10,064 nucleotides of DNA. Origin: Methanobacterium sp. (GTDB taxonomy: Archaea; Methanobacteriota; Methanobacteria; Methanobacteriales; Methanobacteriaceae). Under the pieces are notes generated by a model, which did not search any database, had not been told where the DNA came from, and saw only the letters and a list, made by a program, of their open reading frames with translations. Below are positions 5,285 through 10,064 of this stretch, piece by piece. A program made the position numbers and the translations under genes. The DNA lies in NCBI GenBank assembly GCA_028682985.1, contig JAJRAE010000220.1, positions 1 to 10,064 of the forward strand, in the 5' to 3' direction. Each line of letters opens with the position of its first letter. Position 1 is the first letter of the stretch.

Positions 5285-6034
5285 ATGCAACCGTTTCCAG
5301 CAGCAGGATATGACAAGGGTATATCCATATTTAGCCCCGATGGAAGGCTTTTCCAGGTGGAATATGCAAGAGAAGCCGTAAAGCGAGGTACAACATCATT
5401 GGGAGTTAAATCAACCGAAGGAGTAGTACTGGTGGTAGATAAAAGACCAACCAGCAAACTGGTAGAACCCAAATCTATTGAAAAAATATTTAAAATCGAT
5501 GAGCATATCGGTGCAGCCACCTCAGGTCTGGTGGCTGATGCTAGAAATCTTATTGAAAAGGCCAGAATGGAATCTCAGATAAATAGAATAACCTATAGTG
5601 AACCAGTACGGGTAGAAGCCCTGGCCAAGAAGATATGTGATCTGAAACAAATGTACACCCAGCACGGAGGAGTAAGACCTTTCGGTTCAGCCCTAATAAT
5701 AGGCGGAGTTAATGATACAGGGTGCAGATTATTTGAAACAGACCCCAGTGGGGCTTTAATAGAGTATAAAGCAACAGCTATAGGCTCTGGAAGAACTCTA
5801 GCCATGGATGAATTTGAGAAAAAATACAGGGAAGATATGAACCTGGAACAAGCCATGGAACTGGCTTTGGACGCTGTATATGAGGCAACAGAGGGAAAAA
5901 CCACGGTAGAAAGTGTGGAAATCGCTGTTGTTGAAAGTAAAACTGGAAAATTCAGGAAACTAACTGATGATGAAATATCAGAGCATGTTGAAGAACTTTT
6001 ACTTAGAAAGCCCAAGGAGACAGAAGAGGAATAA
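5285..6034 (+). CDS. psmA: 20S proteasome alpha subunit
   Basis: 249 residues. YDKGISIFSPDGRLFQVEYA (9-28) is the alpha-type signature, and AVKRGTTSLGVKS, GAATSGLVADARNLIEKARM, QHGGVRPFGSALII and IGSGR follow in the usual order. Alpha subunits form the two outer seven-member rings of the archaeal proteasome. Their N-terminal tails gate the pore and their pockets dock the C-termini of the ATPase PAN. They lack the catalytic Thr, as expected. The tail from about 229 is charged (ISEHVEELLLRKPKETEEE), as in other methanogens. The ATG at 5285 has AGAGAGGT six bases ahead. SBDS follows after five bases, so psmA leads the second unit. The catalytic beta subunit gene is not in the window. Confidence 0.97.
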   Translation: MQPFPAAGYDKGISIFSPDGRLFQVEYAREAVKRGTTSLGVKSTEGVVLVVDKRPTSKLVEPKSIEKIFKIDEHIGAATSGLVADARNLIEKARMESQINRITYSEPVRVEALAKKICDLKQMYTQHGGVRPFGSALIIGGVNDTGCRLFETDPSGALIEYKATAIGSGRTLAMDEFEKKYREDMNLEQAMELALDAVYEATEGKTTVESVEIAVVESKTGKFRKLTDDEISEHVEELLLRKPKETEEE

Positions 6035-6039
6035 GAAAA

Positions 6040-6732
6040 ATGGTAACTCTTGAGGATGCGGTTATTGCCCGCCTGGAATATTACGGCGAGCATTTTGAGA
6101 TACTGGTTGATCCAGATTTAGCTGCTGATTTTAAGAGGGGTAAAGATATAGAGCTTGATGAAATACTGGTTGTGGAGGAGATATTTAAGGATGCCCGTAA
6201 AGGAGATAAGGCATCTGAGGAGGCTATGCTCAAAGCCTTCAATACCACAGACCCATCAGAAGCTGCTGCTTTTATAATCAAGAAGGGACAGGTCCAGCTA
6301 ACAGCCCAACAACGTAAAGAAATGCAGGAAGAGAAGCGAAAAAAGATCGTGGCCACCATAACAAGAGAAGCAATAAATCCACAGACCAAGCTCCCCCACC
6401 CATCAAGAAGAATAGAAATAGCCATGGAAGAATCAAAAATACACGTAGATCCATTTAAAAGTGTTGATGAGCAGGTTACCGCTGTTTTAAAAGCAATCAG
6501 GACCAAAATACCCATCCGATTTGAAAAAGTGAAGGTGGCCATAAAGGTACCAGGAGACTTTACTGGTAAGGTCTACAATATAATCCCCGAATTCGGAACC
6601 TCCAAAAAGGAAGAATGGCAGCAGGACGGCTCATGGATCGCCGTGGTAGAAATACCCGGCGGTATGCAGGAAAACTTCTACAGGAAACTGAATGAAATAA
6701 CCCATGGACAGGTTGAAACCAAGCTAATATAA
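6040..6732 (+). CDS. sdo1: Ribosome maturation protein SBDS (Sdo1 homologue)
   Basis: 230 residues, the normal archaeal length. Three domains are visible: an N-terminal FYSH domain (about 1-88) with YYGEHFEILVDPDLAADFKRG and VVEEIFKDARKGDKASEEAM; a helical middle domain (about 89-160) with AQQRKEMQEEKRKKIVATIT and EINPQ-like INPQTKLPHPSRRIE; and a C-terminal ferredoxin-like domain (about 161-230) with PIRFEKVKVAIKVPGDFTGK and the late YNIIPEFG. In eukaryotes SBDS helps release the anti-association factor eIF6 from new 60S subunits, and the archaeal protein is thought to act similarly. The ATG lies five bases after psmA; GAGGA (6026-6030), inside the end of psmA, is the ribosome site, so the two are probably translated in series. 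A 90-base spacer separates it from rrp4. Confidence 0.96.
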   Translation: MVTLEDAVIARLEYYGEHFEILVDPDLAADFKRGKDIELDEILVVEEIFKDARKGDKASEEAMLKAFNTTDPSEAAAFIIKKGQVQLTAQQRKEMQEEKRKKIVATITREAINPQTKLPHPSRRIEIAMEESKIHVDPFKSVDEQVTAVLKAIRTKIPIRFEKVKVAIKVPGDFTGKVYNIIPEFGTSKKEEWQQDGSWIAVVEIPGGMQENFYRKLNEITHGQVETKLI

Positions 6733-6822
6733 TAAAAACCCATAAAACATTAAATGAGGAATAACAAACGATTACTGATAATAAGTACTTCAATCTTATT
6801 TTTTTAAATAGGAGGCATTGTA
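6733..6822 (+). other. Spacer between SBDS and rrp4 with a T7 run
   Basis: AT-rich and non-coding. T7 at 6799-6805 could cause partial termination inside the operon, and GGAGG (6811-6815) is the rrp4 ribosome site. A 17-codon frame from 6753 is too short and unsupported. Confidence 0.4.
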
Positions 6823-7641
6823 GTGATATTTATAGAAGATAAACAGATGGTAATACCAGGAGATGTGCTGGCAGACAACGAATACCATTCAGGAAGAGGA
6901 ACTTTCAAGGAAGATGATAAGATATGCTCCTCACTGGTGGGTCTGGTAGCCATAAGAGATAAAAAGATCAGCGTAATCCCCCTGCAGAGTAAGTACATAC
7001 CAAAAAGGGGAGACGTAGTGATAGGAGAGATTACAGACATCAGATTTTCAATGTGGAATCTGGATATAAATTCGCCTTATTCTGGAATTTTACCTGCATC
7101 GGATGTTTTTGGTAAAGAAAAAAGAGACCTGAATAAGACATTCTCTGTGGGAGATGTTCTATTTTTAAGAGTGGTTGATGTTGACGAAGTTAAAAAAGTA
7201 AAACTGGGCCTTAAAGGAAGAGGTCTGGGTAAATTCCGAAACGGAATACTGATTTACATCACACCCACTAAAGTACCCCGGTTAATCGGTAAAAAAGGGT
7301 CCATGATCAACATGATCAAGGACGAAACTAAATGTGAAGTGGTAGTTGGACAGAATGGAGTAGTATGGGTGAAAGGCGACCCAGCTATGGAAAGAGTGGC
7401 TGAAAAAGTTATAAACATGATTGAAGAACAGGCCCACACCTCTGGATTAACTGACCGGGTACGGAACATGCTTTTTGAATTACTAGGTAAAGAAAAACCT
7501 GAAGAAAAACCTGAAGAAGAATCAGACAAAGAACCTGAAGAAAAAACTGAAAAAGAATCAGACGAAGAATCAGAAGCAGAAAAAGAAGTAGCTGAGGAAA
7601 AGGAAGAAGAGGAAGAAAACGGAGAAGATTTAATTCAATAA
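6823..7641 (+). CDS. rrp4: Exosome subunit Rrp4 (S1 and KH RNA-binding protein)
   Basis: 272 residues. The N-terminal domain holds the conserved VIPGDVLAD (10-18) and GRGTF. An S1 domain spans about 63-131 (GDVVIGEITDIRFSMWNLDI, then SGILPASDV). A KH domain spans about 141-203, with ITPTKVPRLIGKKGSMINMI and the GxxG loop GKKG at 156-159. Rrp4 caps the Rrp41/Rrp42 ring, binds RNA and favours A-rich ends. From about residue 223 to 272 the protein is a low-complexity acidic tail with about 27 Asp or Glu in 50 positions, built on KPEE and ESD[KE]E repeats. This extends the core well beyond the 220 to 235 residues of many homologues. The GTG start at 6823 has GGAGG seven bases ahead and gives the expected short N-terminus. 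Rrp41 follows after 24 bases. Confidence 0.95.
   Translation: MIFIEDKQMVIPGDVLADNEYHSGRGTFKEDDKICSSLVGLVAIRDKKISVIPLQSKYIPKRGDVVIGEITDIRFSMWNLDINSPYSGILPASDVFGKEKRDLNKTFSVGDVLFLRVVDVDEVKKVKLGLKGRGLGKFRNGILIYITPTKVPRLIGKKGSMINMIKDETKCEVVVGQNGVVWVKGDPAMERVAEKVINMIEEQAHTSGLTDRVRNMLFELLGKEKPEEKPEEESDKEPEEKTEKESDEESEAEKEVAEEKEEEEENGEDLIQ
7479..7638 (+). repeat. Purine-rich low-complexity repeat encoding the acidic Rrp4 tail
   Basis: The strand is almost all A and G, with repeated units such as AAACCTGAAGAA (twice in tandem near 7495-7518, again as GAACCTGAAGAA near 7531) and GAATCAGAC. The variation between copies is consistent with slippage and expansion inside the coding frame. Confidence 0.6.
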
Positions 7642-7663
7642 ATGAATTAAAATAAATAATGTA

Positions 7664-7670
7664 AGGTGAT
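7664..7670 (+). promoter_or_regulatory. AGGTGAT ribosome site of rrp41, overlapping the only canonical start
   Basis: AGGTGAT is a seven-base match to the 16S complement. The GTG at 7666 is inside it, and an in-frame TAA lies at 7657-7659. No ATG, GTG or TTG follows before the conserved RADGR motif. Elsewhere in the window such sites stand four or five bases before the start, which here would be the ATT at 7675. Confidence 0.5.
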
Positions 7671-8394
7671 TACCATTATAATTAACAAAGATTTTAAACC
7701 AAAATCAAAGCCCAGTAAAAGAGCCGATGGAAGGGCTTTTGATGAATTAAGACCATTCAAAATAGAGGCCGGAGTTTTAGAAAGAGCTGATGGATCAGCC
7801 TATCTGGAACTGGGAGGAAATAAGGTTATGGTGGCTGTGTATGGCCCCCGAGAATTGCATATTCGAAGACTGATGCAGCCAGATAGGGCGGTGCTCAGAT
7901 GCAGATATAATATGGCACCATTCTCTGTGGATGACCGTAAAAGACCAGGACCAGACCGCAGATCTGTGGAGATATCCAAAATAACCTCTGAAGCAATCAT
8001 GCCTGCGGTGTTTTTAGAAAAATTCCCCAGATCAACCATCGATGTATTCATAGAAATACTGGAAGCAGAAGGAGGAACCAGATGTGCTGGTATAACCGCT
8101 GCATCAGTAGCTTTAGCAGATGCCGGAGTGCCCATGCGCGACTTAGTAGTGGCCTGTGCCGCTGGAAAAACTGATGGAGAGGTAATACTGGATCTGTCAG
8201 AAGCAGAAGATAAAGATGGAGAGGCAGATGTGCCGGTTGCTATCATGCCCCGTACTGGAGAGATAACCCTCCTACAGAGTGATGGAAATTTGACTACAGA
8301 GGAATTTGAAAAGGCATTGAACCTATCCATAGATGGATGTATGGAACTATCCAAGGCACAAAAAGAAGCAATTGTAAAGAGGTATGGTGATTAA
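7666..8394 (+). CDS. rrp41: Exosome catalytic subunit Rrp41 (RNase PH family)
   Basis: 242 residues if counted from the GTG at 7666. RADGRAFDELRPFKIEAGVL (19-38) opens the RNase PH fold. PDRRS (96-100) supplies the RNA-contacting Arg98 and Arg99. GGTRCAGI (136-143) is the phosphate-binding loop. DLSEAEDKDGEADVPVA (176-192) carries Asp182 and Asp188, matching the catalytic and metal-linked acids known from the Sulfolobus enzyme. Rrp41 degrades RNA 3' to 5' with phosphate and, in reverse, adds A-rich tails from NDPs. It works only as a hexameric ring with Rrp42. All key residues are present, so the enzyme should be active. The start is uncertain: GTG lies inside the ribosome site, and ATT at 7675 is the alternative (239 residues). 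Rrp42 begins one base after the stop. Confidence 0.96.
   Translation: MITIIINKDFKPKSKPSKRADGRAFDELRPFKIEAGVLERADGSAYLELGGNKVMVAVYGPRELHIRRLMQPDRAVLRCRYNMAPFSVDDRKRPGPDRRSVEISKITSEAIMPAVFLEKFPRSTIDVFIEILEAEGGTRCAGITAASVALADAGVPMRDLVVACAAGKTDGEVILDLSEAEDKDGEADVPVAIMPRTGEITLLQSDGNLTTEEFEKALNLSIDGCMELSKAQKEAIVKRYGD
8386..8391 (+). promoter_or_regulatory. GGTGAT ribosome site for rrp42 inside the end of rrp41
   Basis: GGTGAT encodes the last codons of rrp41 and lies four bases before the ATG at 8396. An earlier in-frame ATG at 8384 overlaps this site and is less likely to be used. The layout implies coupled translation of the two ring subunits. Confidence 0.6.
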
Positions 8395-8395
8395 G

Positions 8396-9199
8396 ATGGT
8401 TAAAATTATCCCCGAAATAATAAAAGAAAGCTTAACAAACCTGGTTAAAAGTGGGGAAAGATCTGACGGCCGGACCTTTGATGAGTACCGGGATATAGTC
8501 CTGGAAACCGGGATAATAGATAAGGCAGAAGGATCCGCCCGGGTTAAGATAGGAAAAACCCAGATAATGGTGGGAGCCAAACCTCAATTAGGTGAGCCTT
8601 TTTCAGACACACCCAACGTAGGGGTGCTTATGACCAATTCAGAATTGATACCAATGGCTGCCCCTGATTTTGAATCAGGACCCCCAGATGAACGTTCTGT
8701 GGAACTGTCAAGGGTAACCGACCGCTGCATGAGAGAAGCAGGTGTAGTGGATCTGGAGAAACTCTGCATAGTTGAGGGTAAAAAGGTATGGATGGTCTTT
8801 CTGGATATTCATATTCTGGACTACGATGGAAACCTCATGGACGCAGCTGTACTGGGAAGTATGGCAGCTCTTATGAACACCAAAATACCCGAGGCCAAAT
8901 TGGAGAATGATGAAGTAGTGGTTGACCATGAAAAATTGGTACCATTACCTATAAAAGAAAAGGCGTTAATGTGCACCTTTGCAAAAATAGATGGAGAGTT
9001 AATTGTGGATCCTCAACTGGAAGAAGAACAGGTGATGGAGGCCCGTATCTCCATAGGTATGAGAGCAGATGGCAGTATCTGTGCCATGCAGAAAGGTGGA
9101 ATGAAGCCTTTAAACAAGGACGAAATACTGAAGGCCGTTCAAAGAACTTCAGAGATAACCAAGAAACTCATGGAACATCTGCCTCAGAACAATCATTAA
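8396..9199 (+). CDS. rrp42: Exosome non-catalytic ring subunit Rrp42 (RNase PH family)
   Basis: 267 residues from the ATG at 8396. The N-terminal helix (PEIIKESLTNLVKSGERSDG) and RSDGRTFDEYRDIVLETGII match Rrp42. PPDERSVELSRVTDR, LDIHILDYDGNLMDAAVLGS and ARISIGMRADGSICAMQKGG follow in order. The EDKDGEAD-type acid pair of Rrp41 is absent, as expected for the structural partner. Rrp42 alternates with Rrp41 in the hexameric ring, shapes the active site and helps bind RNA. The stop of rrp41 and this start are one base apart, with the ribosome site GGTGAT in the rrp41 tail, so equal amounts of the two subunits are likely. An ATG at 8384 would add four residues (MVIK) and a small overlap. A 72-base AT-rich spacer follows. 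Confidence 0.96.
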   Translation: MVKIIPEIIKESLTNLVKSGERSDGRTFDEYRDIVLETGIIDKAEGSARVKIGKTQIMVGAKPQLGEPFSDTPNVGVLMTNSELIPMAAPDFESGPPDERSVELSRVTDRCMREAGVVDLEKLCIVEGKKVWMVFLDIHILDYDGNLMDAAVLGSMAALMNTKIPEAKLENDEVVVDHEKLVPLPIKEKALMCTFAKIDGELIVDPQLEEEQVMEARISIGMRADGSICAMQKGGMKPLNKDEILKAVQRTSEITKKLMEHLPQNNH

Positions 9200-9271
9200 A
9201 TAAAATAACAGACCAAACTAAGATTTTATGTTAAAAATTTAGAATCTTTACAAAATTCAAGGTGATAGATT
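9200..9271 (+). other. Spacer before rpl37ae with a full ribosome site
   Basis: AT-rich and non-coding. It ends in AAGGTGAT (9259-9266), five bases before the ATG at 9272. TATA-like words are present, but none is clearly better than background, so read-through from rrp42 is the simpler view. Confidence 0.4.
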
Positions 9272-9541
9272 ATGGCAAGAACCAAAAAAGTAGGGGTTAC
9301 CGGCAGATTCGGAGCCCGATACGGTAGGAAAGCAAAGAGAACCGTAAAACAGATCGAAGAAAACATGAAAAAATATCACACCTGTCCTCAGTGTGATAGA
9401 CCGGCAGTTAAAAGAGTGTCAACTGGCATATGGAAATGCCGTAAATGTAACACCGTATTTACCGGAGGAGCTTACGTTCCATCAACACCAATGGGTAAAA
9501 CAGCAGCCAGAAACATAAAGAGGATTGTAGGAGGAACATAA
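9272..9541 (+). CDS. rpl37ae: Large-subunit ribosomal protein L37Ae (L43e)
   Basis: 89 residues, the usual length. MARTKKVGVTGRFGARYGRK is the family N-terminus. A zinc ribbon follows with Cys38, Cys41, Cys56 and Cys59 (CPQC, 14 residues, CRKC). The end, AYVPSTPMGKTAARNIKRIV, is also typical. L37Ae is a small basic protein of the archaeal and eukaryotic 50S/60S subunit that binds 23S rRNA; bacteria lack it. The ATG is well supported by AAGGTGAT five bases upstream. The last codons contain GGAGGA (9530-9535), which serves as the ribosome site of rpoP, whose start is two bases after this stop. Confidence 0.97.
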   Translation: MARTKKVGVTGRFGARYGRKAKRTVKQIEENMKKYHTCPQCDRPAVKRVSTGIWKCRKCNTVFTGGAYVPSTPMGKTAARNIKRIVGGT

Positions 9542-9543
9542 TA

Positions 9544-9675
9544 GTGTATAAATGTGCTAAATGTGGTACTCTGGTAGATATTAAAGGATATACCGAATCA
9601 AAATGCCCCAGCTGTCGGTACAGAATTCTCTTTAAGGAAGTACCCCCAGTTAAAAGGACATTAAAAGCCAGCTAG
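9544..9675 (+). CDS. rpoP: DNA-directed RNA polymerase subunit P (Rpb12-like)
   Basis: Only 43 residues, which is normal for RpoP (usually 43 to 50). MYKCAKCGTLVDIKGYTESK leads to CPSCRYRILFKEVPPVKRTL. A zinc ribbon is formed by Cys4, Cys7, Cys21 and Cys24, and the RYRILFK segment is conserved. RpoP is a small subunit of the archaeal RNA polymerase, equal to eukaryotic Rpb12, that helps assembly and open-complex formation. The start is the GTG at 9544, eight bases after GGAGGA inside rpl37ae. A two-base gap to rpl37ae makes co-translation very likely. The gene is easily missed because of its size and GTG start. Confidence 0.95.
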   Translation: MYKCAKCGTLVDIKGYTESKCPSCRYRILFKEVPPVKRTLKAS

Positions 9676-9679
9676 AAAA

Positions 9680-9686
9680 TATAAAT
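9680..9686 (+). promoter_or_regulatory. Candidate TATA box before the Brix gene
   Basis: TATAAAT preceded by GAAAA resembles a BRE/TATA pair. The predicted start, near 9706-9711, would give a leader of about 20 bases. It lies directly after the rpoP stop, so the Brix gene may have its own promoter as well as read-through. Confidence 0.35.
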
Positions 9687-9693
9687 TACCACA

Positions 9694-9718
9694 AGGATTA
9701 AAATTTTTGGTTAATCCT
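9694..9718 (+). repeat. Eight-base inverted repeat between rpoP and the Brix gene
   Basis: AGGATTAA (9694-9701) and TTAATCCT (9711-9718) are perfect inverted copies with a nine-base loop that contains T5. In RNA this is a hairpin ten bases before the Brix ATG. It may mark the 3' end of the rpoP message or control entry into the next gene. Confidence 0.5.
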
Positions 9719-9728
9719 ACCCTAAAAA

Positions 9729-10064
9729 ATGTTGATAACAACATCCAGAAAACCATCACCCCGAACCAGATCCTTTGCCAGAAATCTGGAAAGAATCTTT
9801 AATTCCAAATATGTTAACAGGGGAAAGATGAGTATGAGAGATGTGTTTATTAAATCAAGAGAGTTGGGTTATAGAAATTCAATTGTTATATCTGAGATAA
9901 AGGGAAATCCCAGCAGGATTGAAGTATTTGATCTTGAAGGTGATCCTGTTTTAAGTGTTGATATAACTGTTTCCAATCCATTAGGTTCTGGAAGAATCCA
10001 AAAGAAGGATCTAAATCTCAGATGGGATTTGGGTGAATCTGAATTTAAGAAAATAATTAAGGCA
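9729..10064 (+). CDS. Brix domain (Imp4-like) ribosome-biogenesis protein, N-terminal part (3' end outside window)
   Basis: The frame is open from the ATG at 9729 to the window edge, 112 codons. MLITTSRKPSPRTRSFARNL followed by ERIF is the characteristic start of archaeal Brix/Imp4-like proteins; GKMSMRDVFIKSRELGYRNS and IVISEIKGNPSRI follow. Eukaryotic Brix proteins (Imp4, Rpf1, Rpf2, Ssf1, Brx1) act in assembly of both ribosomal subunits, and the single archaeal version is presumed to bind rRNA during maturation. About one third of a typical archaeal member should lie beyond the window. The ribosome site is weak, with no GGAGG or GGTGAT close to the ATG, so expression may be low or leader-dependent. 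Its place after rpoP is the usual one in this gene cluster. Confidence 0.88.
   Translation, partial: MLITTSRKPSPRTRSFARNLERIFNSKYVNRGKMSMRDVFIKSRELGYRNSIVISEIKGNPSRIEVFDLEGDPVLSVDITVSNPLGSGRIQKKDLNLRWDLGESEFKKIIKA

Noticed and set aside
5593..6093. Long minus-strand open frame opposite psmA (166 codons)
   Set aside because: It is serine-rich and without family motifs, and it mirrors the codon pattern of psmA, which is certain on the other strand.
6081..6542. Minus-strand open frame opposite SBDS
   Set aside because: Same reasons: serine-rich shadow of a well-conserved gene, no promoter or ribosome site.
6753..6806. Short frame (17 codons) between SBDS and rrp4
   Set aside because: No ribosome site, no recognisable motif, and it ends in the T7 run.
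7800..8354. Minus-strand open frame of 184 codons opposite rrp41
   Set aside because: Low-complexity Ser/Ala/Thr composition, no ribosome site, and full overlap with an unmistakable exosome gene.
8971..9234. Plus-strand frame of 87 codons in another phase inside rrp42
   Set aside because: Composition is unlike a protein, it overlaps a certain gene, and it has no ribosome site of its own.

Overview
The window comes from a mesophilic hydrogenotrophic methanogen of the Methanobacteriales, most likely Methanobacterium or a close relative. Three things support this. The left edge is the end of a methenyl-H4MPT cyclohydrolase gene. The main block is the archaeal exosome/RNase P/proteasome superoperon in an order I recall from Methanothermobacter. 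Intergenic DNA is very AT-rich, with oligo-T terminators and Shine-Dalgarno (SD) sites of the GGAGGTGAT type. No mobile element, CRISPR array, tRNA or rRNA is visible, and the region looks like vertically inherited core genome.

Layout. (1) 1-306: 3' end of mch on the plus strand, ending at an oligo-T region. (2) 441-1154, minus strand: a predicted lipoprotein with a regular 18-20 residue repeat (GIN/DUF2807-like). It converges on mch and has its own hairpin/oligo-T terminator. (3) 1361-2872: three plus-strand single genes, namely archaeal riboflavin synthase, a cysteine-free carboxymuconolactone-decarboxylase-like protein, and an unrecognised helical protein. (4) 2873-3023: a regulatory-looking leader with a promoter, U8 tract, hairpin and a possible SD-sequestering helix. 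(5) 3024-5056: rpl15e, a COG1325 RNA-binding protein, RNase P Rpp30 and RNase P Pop5, tightly packed. (6) 5057-5284: a 228-base AT-rich gap that probably separates two transcription units. (7) 5285 to the end: psmA, SBDS, rrp4, rrp41, rrp42, rpl37ae, rpoP (43 codons) and the start of a Brix/Imp4-like gene that runs off the window.

Together the genes link RNA making and breaking with protein turnover: 3'-5' RNA degradation or tailing (Rrp4, Rrp41, Rrp42), tRNA 5' maturation (Rpp30, Pop5), ribosome assembly and structure (L15e, L37Ae, SBDS, Brix), transcription (RpoP) and the 20S proteasome. The exosome partners DnaG and Csl4 are not in the window.

The system itself is known. What deserves a second look is finer scale: a recurring GGTGAT-N4/5-start arrangement that moves several start codons and suggests a possible ATT start for rrp41; the folded leader before rpl15e; a near-perfect 16-bp palindrome before the riboflavin synthase gene; and a long acidic tail on Rrp4.
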